Shown: one piece after another, positions 10,845 through 20,578 of the stretch
How positions within the stretch are numbered: position 1 is the first letter of the stretch
Layout of the letters: every line of letters starts with the position of its first letter
NCBI RefSeq assembly: GCF_021155775.2
Contig: NC_060232.1
Span: 20,901,922-20,965,921 of the forward strand
Source of the DNA: Neodiprion pinetum
Lineage: Eukaryota; Arthropoda; Insecta; Hymenoptera; Diprionidae
Direction of reading: 5' to 3'
Length of the DNA stretch: 64,000 nucleotides
Made by a program: the position numbers and the translations under genes
The notes under the pieces: generated by a model
What the model was told of the DNA's origin: nothing
What the model saw: only the letters and a program-made list of their open reading frames with translations
Database searches by the model: none

Positions 10845-11090
10845 ATGCCACGAAAAAAATCTAACCTCAACAACGCGAGCACCAGAGAGGCACGACGCAA
10901 ACGTATTAAAAGAGCCCATCAGTTGGCAGAACAAATTGAATCAAGAAATCCAGCTCAAAGAATCAGGACAGCAGAAGGTCATGCACAAGAATCTCAAGAA
11001 CAGTGTAACGAACGTCTTCAAGAGAATATCATAAGAACAAGAGCAGCAGGAGAACGAGACATAGCCACAGTAGGAGCACAGGAACAATAA
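10845..11090 (+). CDS. Helitron-encoded N-terminal fragment
   Basis: An 81-residue frame rich in Arg, Glu and Gln, beginning MPRKKSN, predicted mostly helical. The pattern of basic helix plus repeated ERLQ-like segments resembles the start of Helitron Rep/helicase proteins in insects. It stops 388 bases before the Helitron end, and no Rep or helicase motif follows, so it is a truncated relic of the parent protein. A host gene is unlikely at this position. Confidence 0.5.
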   Translation: MPRKKSNLNNASTREARRKRIKRAHQLAEQIESRNPAQRIRTAEGHAQESQEQCNERLQENIIRTRAAGERDIATVGAQEQ

Positions 11091-11448
11091 TATACTTATA
11101 TTTGTTATAAAATTAAATGGAAATAATAAATCTGATAAATTTTTATTTCGTACCTACTGATTTATGCTTAATATCAAGTGTAAGAACATTTTAATTAATT
11201 GTGTTCAACGTACTTCCCCTTCAAATCTCAATCCAGTGAATTTGTATACCAACATCAACATTTTCGTCTTTGTTCGTAAATAATTTCATTGTACTAAAGG
11301 GTTATAGTAGTAGAAAGTCAAATAAGGAGATCACCATATTTTTTTACAGATACTATCTGTGTGAAAAAGCATAGTGGACTCCGTGACTGATGTTTTCTTA
11401 TTGTTCCTCTTAGATTGTTTACTATAATGTGATATAACAAAAACTTTA

Positions 11449-11478
11449 GCCACAGCAACGCGTGGCCGGGTCAGCTAG
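11449..11478 (+). other. Helitron 3' terminal hairpin and CTAG end
   Basis: GCCAC (11449-11453) pairs with GTGGC (11462-11466) around an eight-base loop, and the element ends CTAG twelve bases later. This is the usual rolling-circle termination signal. Confidence 0.85.
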
Positions 11479-11674
11479 TATAAGTATAACAGTTAATGTA
11501 GCGTAGAGAACTATTGATATAAGGGTATTTTGCAAATCATGATGGTAATTGTGCATGTCGGTATTAGTCTGAGAATTATGGGTAAGATTACGTAAGGCTC
11601 TCTTACGGTAACTGCACATTGGTAAGGTAGGGTACAGAAAGGGCGCCGTCGTGGATACCGGCTGGCACGTAACT
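11479..11674. repeat. LTR copy A, part 3 of 3
   Basis: Aligns with 13790-13991, the end of the solo LTR, sharing GTAAGGCTCTCTTA and GTGGATACCGGCTGGCACGT. It ends GTAACT where the solo copy ends GTAACA. Confidence 0.75.
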
Positions 11675-11689
11675 ATCTATCTCCGGCTA

Positions 11690-12410
11690 TCTCTTTCTCC
11701 AAGCTGGCCGTATTCCACCACTGATCTCTATTATAACCAAGGTCTTACATACAGGTCTGGCAACGAAGCCAATTTTCTATAGAGCGGTGTGGTTCTCTTG
11801 CTGTCCGTGGTTTTTAGTGTTTGAAATAGCCATGTCGCGGCGCTGCTATCTAGGGATGTACGTGGGGTAGGGATGGTAGGGATGAAAATGTGCCAATAAT
11901 AATATTATTATTACATTGGCGCTGCATTGCGCACGCATTGATTGTCCATCCCTCGATCACAACGCCGTCCTGGCGACCACAAAGTGAGATAAATGACCGG
12001 CCGTGAAACGAACTACCCCCGCTACCTTCGTTGCCAGACCTGTATGTAAGACCGTGATTATAACTGAACTCCAAGCTATACAGTACAGTGTAAGTTTTTT
12101 GTAGTGTAACTTTTAGCGTTTAGTGCGCAAATGGCATGGTTGAGTATTATATAACGATTGGATATAATGGTGTTAGTTAATTATGGTGTAAATATACTAT
12201 TCGTAAAAGAGTTCGTCTGATAATATTATAGCTCTTTGTAGTCTGAAGATCTTGTCACATAGCTTTACGTTCTGGTTAATGAATTTCACAGATATTTCCA
12301 TCTAGGGATATTTCAAATAGTTAGACGGTTGCCGTGATACCTTCTGGTTACAAGATTCTCGTACTTCGAGTTCATTAGTTGGCAACTAACATTTGTGCTC
12401 CTTTGACCAA
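11690..12410 (-). repeat. Second copy of the 1.8-kb element family (partial)
   Basis: Outside the MITE at 11738-12056 this stretch resembles 3180-3560 inside the 1824-3625 insertion. Both contain TCTAGGGATATT and TTACAAGATTCTCGTACTTC. The copy is incomplete and its ends are not defined. Confidence 0.6.
11738..12056. mobile_element. MITE family 1, copy 1 (8-bp TSD)
   Basis: 319 bp with terminal inverted repeats of about 31 bp, starting CAAGGTCTTACATAC on the left and CACGGTCTTACATAC on the right. It is flanked by the perfect 8-bp duplication ATTATAAC (11730-11737 and 12057-12064). It has no coding capacity. The 8-bp duplication fits P or hAT superfamilies. A second copy is at 36381-36722. Confidence 0.9.
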
Positions 12411-12417
12411 TACACGG

Positions 12418-12827
12418 CAAGGTCCCTAGATTAGGAAGATTAGGAACACACGCACAATATGACACGGTGTAAACATTTCTGGTCTATTCCTTTGCCCGGA
12501 TTGGCCGCTTACAATAGAAATTTGCAGAATGTGTCACACTGTGCTCTAAATGGAAATCACCCGGTGTGGTTCTGATTCCTGACATGTCACAATGATTAAC
12601 CTTAAAATATATACGTGCTTCTATTTATTTTGTGAACGTCAGGACATTAAGGGCGCAACTCATTAATGATTAACCTCAAAAAATTGAGTAAGATTGGTCA
12701 AAACTGGTTAATGCGGCAATGTAAGTTTGATATTTTTTGGGCGAATGCGCATAGAACATTTTTGCCCACGTTATAGTGAGAAAAACTGCAACACGCGTGT
12801 TTTGACCTTCCTAATCTATGGACCTTG
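12418..12827. mobile_element. MITE family 2 (8-bp TSD)
   Basis: 410 bp. The end CAAGGTCCCTAGATTAGGAA is mirrored at the right with one mismatch. It is flanked by ATACACGG at 12410-12417 and 12828-12835. Non-coding. Its CAAGGT terminus resembles MITE family 1. Confidence 0.9.
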
Positions 12828-12914
12828 ATACACGGCATCTAGTGAAAGAAGCTGTTGTGATTTTGCCTTCAAAATCCCTAAGTTACCGACAATTCAGCTA
12901 CTTTTCTACTTGGG

Positions 12915-13991
12915 TGTTACGTTCCGAAAGGAACGTTTCGAGTCGATTCTGATTCGCCGAGTGATTTAAATTGTTCTCCTGACTTACGTGGTTGGTATAT
13001 GTAATTCTCGGGAATCCGCTGATCAGGTCCTCAGATCTTCTCGTTCAACTCGCCTACAATTCTGAGAGTTTGTTAGGTAAGGCTCGTGCGAACCATCACT
13101 ATGCGTGATTGAAATAATTATTTATGACAACACTTGGATTAATTACACATTTATTAACAATCTCCTTCTAGTTATCAATGGTAGGTTTACAATTGTGGTA
13201 CAGATTGGTGTTCATCACTATCGCAGTGACAAGCTGTTAATAAGTCTCGGAGGTTCTGAATTAATTATAATGTGATTTGATTCTAAGATTTCGGTAGAGT
13301 TCTGATCTGTTCTCTATGATGTCTGAAGTTCTTCTGTTCTATTCTGTTTTCTGGAAAGGTTGGATTAGAGGGAAAGTAGGAGGAGTTCAAAAGGAGTCGC
13401 GGTTTCTCGCGGGTCTCGGATGATTGGTTAAGGATGATGGAATAATTGGGGGTAAGGTTTCTGGTTCGTGCATGAGATCTCGGTGGTGGATTAGCGCGAG
13501 GTGGTTGGTTTAGAGAAGCAAGCGGCGAAGCGCTAATTGGTCTTATCATCGTTAAAATGAGGGCGCTATCCTGAATTCTGAGAGTAAGGGTTTCTTTCTC
13601 TGTGAGCTATCCGTGATTTCTCTTCCCACGTTTCTGGTGTTTTAGTCTTTTCGGTTATCTTGACTGTTGCAGGTTTTTATTACTTTGGGTTATTACGGTT
13701 GAGATCGTAAATCAAAGGTTTTATGTGAAAGCTAATGTTGAAAGGTATAACGGTTGAATGGGAAAAAATATATATACCATGTATGTTATGAATTTGACTG
13801 ATGAAACAACGGTCAATCTAGCGTATGAGAACTATCGGTATAAGAATTTGGACGTTATGATGGTAACTATGTGTGTTGGTATTAATCTACGACTATCGGT
13901 AAGAGCACGTAAGGCTCTCTTATGGTAACTGCACGCTGGTCAGGTAGGGCGCAGAGAGGGCGCCGCCGTGGATACCGGCTGGCACGTAACA
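12915..13991. repeat. Solo LTR (copy B), 1077 bp
   Basis: Starts TGTTACG and ends CGTAACA, with the 4-bp duplication TGGG at 12911-12914 and 13992-13995. No internal region or partner LTR is present, so it is the product of LTR-LTR recombination. It resembles the split copy A at 1609-11674. The 4-bp duplication is compatible with a Gypsy-type integrase. Confidence 0.85.
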
Positions 13992-13995
13992 TGGG

Positions 13996-14269
13996 TTGGC
14001 AAACCTTTTGATTTGAATCTCGCGGGAATGCATTGTCGGATGTGTCTCACTTCATAGCGTTGCTGATTTTCGCCATATTGACATGCCGAAAATTCCACTC
14101 CTACGAGAATAAGTTTTTTTTTGCAATTATTCGTCGAGTGCCTGAGAGCGCTACCAATGGTGTGGCCAGTAGGGCAGCCAATGAACGCGAACAAGAACGT
14201 TCGAGAGTGGCTTGTGCCGAAAGCGCGGTCAGTCGTTGTCTAACATCCGTGTAACGCAGCTATTATATT
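13996..14269. other. Non-coding stretch before the DIRS gag
   Basis: No gene is recognised. It may hold the left terminus of the DIRS element. A short motif TAACATCCG near 14240 occurs inverted near 29126. Confidence 0.35.
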
Positions 14270-14842
14270 TTGTCTAATAAATCATACTCTCTTAATCCTT
14301 ATTCATCCTCGTGTTCGTGTTTGATTGAAACCCGAAGATACAAAAATCAAGGTTTTTGTTCCATGACGATTGAATGCTATGAAGATCAGTCGGAGGACCA
14401 CACCGGAGGGGAGATCAAAGAGAATTCTGAACGCCTCGTGAAGGAGGTCTCATCCGAGGGAGAACCCGATGAGCAGTCTTCCCCTTCAGATTTTTCTCAC
14501 TCTTCTCAACAGAAGAGTCGTCGTGACAGTGAATTGAAGAATTTACACGAACAGATAAGCCGTTTAACCAGTCAATTATTTCAGTCTCCGCAAGTTTCAG
14601 CAGACGTGCAAGCGCCTGGCACGTTGAGCGACTTTCTTTCAAGGTCAAGAGACGCTCGAAAGCTTATAGAGTTGGGTCCGTTCAAGTCTGATGTGGATGA
14701 AAGGAACATTATTCCACCAGCGTCAAAGGATCGCCTTGATACCCTTAAGGAGTTACAACGTTTCGGATCGGCGGATTGGAAGGAGGTACGGTTTTCCAAT
14801 GCACTGAAGAACTTCAGAGCGTTCTCGGGTTTCATGGAATAA
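14270..14842 (+). pseudogene. DIRS gag-like frame
   Basis: 190 codons from ATG at 14270 (an internal ATG at 14364 is the other candidate start). It is acidic and Ser-rich at first, with a short Leu-rich helix near residue 90. The DFLSRSRDARKLIELGP segment and following region look like DIRS gag. The reading continues past the TAA at 14840 with recognisable composition but more stops to about 15010, so the gene is broken. Confidence 0.55.
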
Positions 14843-15818
14843 AAGATAAACGAAGAGCTATGTCAGCTGGACATAGGTAGAGACCCCTACATTTCTATGG
14901 AGCGAGTCTTAGCCGCTCTGGCTAACGCCGTTCTAGCCCAGACGGACCTGGTATAACAAGACCTTCAGTCCGTCATTAATTGGGCTTTTTCAAACGCAAA
15001 CGAATTGAACCCAGGTACCGCTTTTTGAAAAGCTTTCGTCCATTTTTCGTTCCGACTCACAGAGTTTCAAGAATCTAGAGTACACCCTTCAGGTGGTTTG
15101 CGGTAAGAAAGCGGAATGTATTGAAAATAGAAAAAAAACGGCTGCTGACAGAGGTGAACAACAGAAATGTACAAGTAGCCCTGCGAAAAGTCCCTCCGAG
15201 TAACGAATATCTCTTCGGGAAAGAGAACTTTGCATCCTTGGTGCAGTAATTGGGAGAAGCGTAGACTTGGCTACAAACTGTTAAGGTTATGAATTGTTCA
15301 CGTGGTTTATCGTTTGATGTAGCAGATTTATTCAGATTAATTAACAAAATAACTTGGTACAGCATGCTCCGTTTCGGATCGGAGTGGACGCAAAAAAAAG
15401 GTTCAACGTTCAAGTGATAGATATCGATTTTTCTTATTGGCTAACTTACAGTGTTAACTTATCTATCTATTGCAAGATAGCGGCTGGCGCCAGTTTTGAA
15501 TCAGTTTTGAATACATGAAACAACATTATGTCAATATCCTTAACAAAAACCCCCTCTTATACAAGAAATACAAGGTTTTTTCCGAAAAAGGACTTAGACC
15601 AGAGGGCCCCGGGTCATAGTGCGACTTTTCAGACGATTAAACCGGGATCCTCATTCAAGGTCGGTCGCGAAAACCGTTGAGGCAGCTTTAAAGGTTACCA
15701 GGGGGTCAGGGGAGACCCTTCGAAGACATAGTTAGAAGAGCCCGTTCGGAGGAAGGCTGAAAAATGACTATATGACAGTCAAGTAGGTAGGAGGTCGACT
15801 GGTGGATTTTCAGGAAAG

Positions 15819-16960
15819 GTGGTAGGAGGCGGGGGCTCCCTCCACCCTCCTCAAGATCATCTCGGGAATGCGCATCTCTCTAGTCGCGACTCCACTATCG
15901 CGAAGAGAGTGGAGAAACTCTCGATTCGAGACACAATCCTCCGAATTAATGTCCAGAGACATACGGGCCCTTCGGGAGCAAACGGTGCTAGAACGACCGT
16001 TGACCCCGGGGTCGAGCTTCGTATGAAAGATGTTTCTAGTCTTAAAAAGAAACGGAGGAGTGAGACCGGTTTTCAACCTTCGAGGGCTCGACAGGTATAT
16101 CCGGGTAAGACTTTTTCACCTAATTTCCCATTCTCGATTTCGGGCTTCTTACAGAACGGAGACTGGCTGGTGCGAATCGACCTTTCACAGGCATATTTTC
16201 ACGTTCCAGGGGCGAAAGTCCACAAATGCCTCCTACGCCTTTTGTGCGGTGGAGAACTTTTTCAGATGACATGCTTGTCCCTTGGCCTTTCATCTGCCCC
16301 TCAGACCTTCGCGGCGCTAACGAATTGGGTTGCGCAGCTCCTTCGGTTACGAGGAATGAGGGGAGTCGTCCACCCGGACGACTTTATGCTGGCCTCTCAA
16401 AACAGAGCCAGGCTATCGACTCAGGTTCTCGAAGCAGTTCAGTTCCTGGAATCCCTCGGTTGGCTGGTGAACCGAGAAAAGAGCATTTTGCAGCCATGCC
16501 AGGAAGTGGAATTTCTTGGGGTGCTGTGGAATACCTGAAAAACCGAGTGAGTCTGCCGCGAGAAAAAACCCTGGAACTTCAGAAGGCGATAAGAAAGATG
16601 TCATCAGAAATAGCTGCACCCTGAGTCAACTTTAACGGCTTCTGGGCCTTCTTAATTTTGCAAACTTCGTCGTACACAGAGGTCGGCTATATTGCTAACG
16701 TTTACAAATCTTCCTGAGAAGCTTCAGGCAGGGCAGAGTGAGAGAGAGAAGGGAAATTCCCCTCTAGCCAGGAGGGACTTGCTCCAGTGGCTCGATGCCG
16801 CATCGTCAACGTTCTGTCGACACAAGAGACAGGTAACAAACTTTTTAACAACGGATGGGGCGGAATCAGGTTGGGAAGTCCAACTGGACGGAGAATTCAT
16901 GTCGGGAAAGTGGACAGAATCACAGAAACCTTGGCACTCGAACAAGAAAGAAATGTAAGA
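15819..16960 (+). pseudogene. DIRS reverse transcriptase and RNase H, first half
   Basis: The RT opens in one frame at 16030 (K-N-G-G-V-R-P-V-F-N-L) and continues in another from about 16130 (IDLSQAYFHV, then LSSAPQTF), so a frameshift lies between. The catalytic YLDD box reads HPDD near 16372, so the tyrosine and leucine are lost while both aspartates remain. RNase H begins near 16845 with TTDGAESGW and reaches HSNKKEM at 16949, twelve bases before the Copia LTR. Confidence 0.75.
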
Positions 16961-17207
16961 TGTATTGGAGAGAGTGTTCAGAGCACACGGTTGTGCGTAG
17001 TCGTATGTGTGTGGTTGCGCATGCGTGATTGCAACTCTTGCTCTGTCCTTGTTGAGCACGAGGCTCCAATGATTAGTTCTAGAACACGGTCGCTCCCAAG
17101 CACATGTCTCTAAATATACGATATTTCAATAAACCTTTTTTTCTTATTGCAAACGCAAGCCGACGTTATTTCTTACCAAATATTCCTGATCCACAATAAT
17201 TACGTCA
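16961..17207 (+). repeat. Copia 5' LTR
   Basis: Starts TGTATTGGAGAG and ends near TTACGTCA, just before the primer-binding site. The first 195 bases match 26248-26439 except for a few substitutions and an indel of about 9 bases. The remainder matches 27393-27445. Confidence 0.85.
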
Positions 17208-17210
17208 ATA

Positions 17211-17224
17211 GGTTATGGGCCCAG
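17211..17224 (+). other. Copia primer-binding site (internal initiator-tRNA-Met type)
   Basis: GGTTATGGGCCCAG lies three bases after the LTR. It is the motif by which Drosophila copia pairs with the anticodon arm of initiator tRNA-Met, a half-tRNA primer, rather than a tRNA 3' end. Confidence 0.75.
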
Positions 17225-17539
17225 GTACCGTAACTGTGCGAAAGTAATTGGGGAATATTTTTTTGAGTAAGAAGTAAAAGTGGCAAAAGTCATGTATACA
17301 CGTGAGCGGTGCGGTCAGCCATTTTGTGATAACGAAAATCGCAAACGCGAGTAGTAAGAAAATTTTGTTGTTGGTCGCGGAAAAATGCCATACGAAATAT
17401 CGGCAAGAAGTGTGATTAAATTCAACGGGAAAAATTTCCAGACATGGAAGTTTCAGATAGACGCGTTGTTAGTGTCATACGGAATAAAAGACGTGGTCGC
17501 CGGTAGGAGACAAATGCCGGTTGGCGATAGGCAGACAGC

Positions 17540-17698
17540 TGTAATAAATGTACTCTTGTGGTGTTTAATGTACTTCATTTACGGTGAATACTTCATAAAT
17601 GTGGAGGACGCTTTGTCGTGCGTTAGGCCTACAGCCATCTTTCTTCGTGACTGGTCCCAGGCGTGACCGCTAGGTGGCGTATAAGCTCGATCGTGACA
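17540..17698 (-). repeat. Gypsy-2 3' LTR
   Basis: On the minus strand it starts TGTCACGATCGAGC and ends ATTTATTACA. It pairs with 21942-22098. Confidence 0.9.
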
Positions 17699-17718
17699 TC
17701 TTCTCTTTTTTTTTTAAA
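17699..17718 (-). other. Gypsy-2 polypurine tract
   Basis: On the minus strand a run of ten A followed by GAGAAGA directly abuts the 3' LTR. Confidence 0.75.
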
Positions 17719-18016
17719 GCAATATAAAATAATTTGAAGTATAAGAATACGGATACAATGTTTAAGTAATATAATCTTTAAGATAACCGGGTCGGGTAAT
17801 TGCACGTCCACTACGAGTAGTTGCTCGAGGCGGTGGGGCGTGTTTTTTCGGTGCTTCGGGATTTGCTGCAATCTCAGTAGGAAGCTGTTGTTCTACTCCA
17901 CGAGTTTCGCCGAAGGTGTTCTCGTTTTCGCGATTCGTCTCCTCATTGTGAGGGAGTTCGTCGAAATAGTCTGGAGCGTGTTTGACTCTAAAGTTTCCGT
18001 TTTGGTCTCGATTGAG

Positions 18017-18719
18017 TTACTTTCTGTTTCGCGTTAGGATTGTTCCAGACTCTTTCATAACTTCGTACGCACGCGGTTTGTCGCTTTTATGAATGACTAA
18101 TCGGGGTTCCCAAGTCTTGTCTTTGTTCTGTAGTCTTACAGTTTCGCCTGCCGATAGTTCTGAGAGATTTCGTGATTGTTTATCGTGTAAGTATTTTTGT
18201 GATGTTTGTTTTTCGACTAGCTTGGCTCTGATCGGTACGTTTTCGGGACGTCGATGCTCTAAGAAATCAGGTAGCACTCCGCGTACATTTCTGTTAAACA
18301 TTAATCTATTGGGAGACTCGATACAATTAGAGATCGGTGTGTTACGGAGCTCCAGCAACGCTAAATACGGATCCTTCCTATCCTCTATCGCTTTTTTCAG
18401 CATTTTTTTCACCTTTTGTACAAAACGTTCGACTAGCCCGTTACTTCTCGGATAAGTAGGGCTCGACGTTGTGGGTTCAAAACCCCAAGCTTTAGCAAAT
18501 TCCTTGAATTTGTGGCTACTAAACTGCGGTCCGTTGTCGGATCTGACTATCTTTGGTATTCCGTGTCTCGCGAACAGAGATTTTATCATTACTGTCGTCG
18601 TTTCACTCGATTCATTTGTCAGTAATCCTATCTCTACATACTTAGAATAATAATCGACCATTATTAGATACGGTTGTCCTTGCAAATAGAATAAGTCGAT
18701 GGCTATTTTCTCCCAGACA
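18017..18719 (-). pseudogene. Gypsy-2 integrase core and C-terminus
   Basis: The core has the first Asp in an AIDLF context just upstream of 18685, the second in SDNGPQF and Glu in GLVERF, so the DDE triad is preserved. A basic C-terminal region follows. The upstream zinc region breaks near 18740-18790, where the cysteine pair is missing and the frame changes from that of RT. Confidence 0.8.
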
Positions 18720-20578
18720 TTACTCGGTACTTCGCTCGAAATTAATGTTTCGTGCTGGTGACTTTTTTGGAATTTTTGTGTGTTGAATTTGTTTGTTCAT
18801 TCCCGGCCAGAAAACGATATCGCGAGCTCTGCTCTTTGTCTTTTCGATGCCCATATGATTGTAGTGTAGCTTGCTGAGGACTTTTTTACGCATTCGACCA
18901 GGGACTACTACACAGTTATTCTTGAATATTAACCCATCTGACTCGAAAAGTTCTGGATGGTAAGTGTGGTACGGCTTGGCAATCTCAGGTACATCTTTGA
19001 TTTCTTTCGGCCAAGTCGTTCGGATCAGTTTAATTACTGTTTGTAACTCGTTATTACTTTTAGTTTCAGCTACGAACTCTAGCTTTTTCTTGTCGCTCAT
19101 GCTTTCGGACAACACGATATTCAAGATGTGCGTGTTTATATCATCGTCGTCGTTCGTCTTTGTCAAATGCACGCGCGAAAGGCTGTCTGCGATTAACAAA
19201 TCTTTGCCGGGTTTGTAAGTGATCTCGGCATCGTACGGTTGTAACCGCAAACGCATTTTTTGGAGCCTCACAGGAATGTCTGCTGTCGGTTTTTTCGAGA
19301 TGGGTACCAGAGGCTTATGATCGCTCTCTACAAATATAGGCTTTCCTATTATATATTGGCGAAATCGCTCACACCCATACACAATCGCGTACATTTCTTT
19401 TTCGATTTGTGCCCAGGCTTTTTGGCACGTCGTGAACGCTTTAGAAGCATAAGCTATCGGTAGGTTATTTTGCAAGAGGACTGCTCCTACTCCTGTTCCA
19501 CTCGCGTCTACGCTCAGCTTGCAATCGGCATTTGTGTCATAATACTGAAACACGGGATTGCTTGTTAGTCTCTCTTTGATCTTTTTAAACGCGACTTTGT
19601 GTTCTTCTACCCAATGAAATTTCACTCTTTTTTTTATCAGTTCTCTGAGTGGGGCTGTTACGTCGGATAAATTCGGGATGAATTTGGCTACGTATGTTAT
19701 CATGCCTAACAATCTTTCGACCCCTTTTGTGTCAGTCGGTTTCTTCATTTCCGTGACGGCTTGAATTCTATTAGTATCTATTCTGATAACTTCGTTTGTG
19801 AAAACGTGACCCAAAAACTTTACGCCACTTTTACCGATTTTACATTTCCCGAGATTGAACTTGACACCGTTTTCACGAGCTTTTGTGACAACTTGCTGCA
19901 AGATTTTGTTATGCTCTTGTTTGTTTTGTGCCCAGATTATAATGTCATAGATATAAACTTCGACATTCGGAACGTCACTAAAAATCTGTTTGTAAAGTCT
20001 GTGGAAGATCTCGGGAGCCGTTTTAATACCGTAAGGCATACGTAGGAAGCAATATCTGCCAAAAGGTGTTTGGAAAGTGATAAGTTTTGAACTCGCTTTC
20101 GATAACTCAACCTGCCAAAAAGCCTTGGACGCGTCTAGAACTGTAAAAATCTTCGCGTTTGTCATCTTTGAAGCTATTTCTTCGAAAGTCGGTAATTTGT
20201 AATGTTCTCTAAGCAGGCACGAGTTCAGGTACTGAGGGTCTAAGCAAACTCGAAGCGAATTATCCGGTTTTTTTACAGTACAACCGGATTCTCGAACTCT
20301 GTTGGCTCGTCTATTCGCCTGATAATTTTGTTCCGTTCCATGCTCTCAAGTTCAGATCGATAAGCCTCTAATACTTTGAAAGGCACCTTCCTGCAAGGTT
20401 CAATGTTCCCTACATATCCTGGCTTCATTTTGAAATCGTAAACGTACCTGAGGTTGCCGATGCCTTCGAACAGGTCTTTATTTTCCTGAATTACACGCTT
20501 TGTTCCCTGAGCCTTATTTAAGCTTATATTCGCTACTCGAGTTAACAGTTTCAACTTTACAATGCTCGGTAACTCCAT
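18720..20578 (-). pseudogene. Gypsy-2 reverse transcriptase and RNase H
   Basis: Two frames, shifted near 20275, cover RT and RNase H. RT shows LDASKAFWQVEL and PFGRYCFLRMPYG. The catalytic box reads YIYD instead of YVDD, which loses an essential metal-binding Asp and should abolish polymerisation. RNase H (SVDASGTGVGAVLL, then SDHKPL) and the ADSLSR box that follows it appear intact. The beginning of the integrase (LHYNHMGIEKTKSRARD) ends this frame. Confidence 0.82.

Larger units (their letters stand above)
4079..11478 (+). mobile_element. Non-autonomous Helitron, split by a Gypsy element
   Basis: The right end has the Helitron signature: a short GC-rich hairpin, then GGGTCAG and the terminal CTAG at 11475-11478, followed by T. 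The left end begins TC at 4079, in the AATCTCGTGTCAC context seen at many insect Helitron 5' ends. It sits inside an LTR, whose sequence resumes at 11479. Without the inserted Gypsy element it measures about 1.57 kb. One short reading frame resembles the N-terminus of a Helitron protein, but no Rep or helicase domain remains, so mobility would have needed a partner in trans. Confidence 0.8.

Noticed and set aside
15075..15413. 112-codon minus-strand reading
   Set aside because: It is antisense to the decayed DIRS gag-RT region and has no domain.
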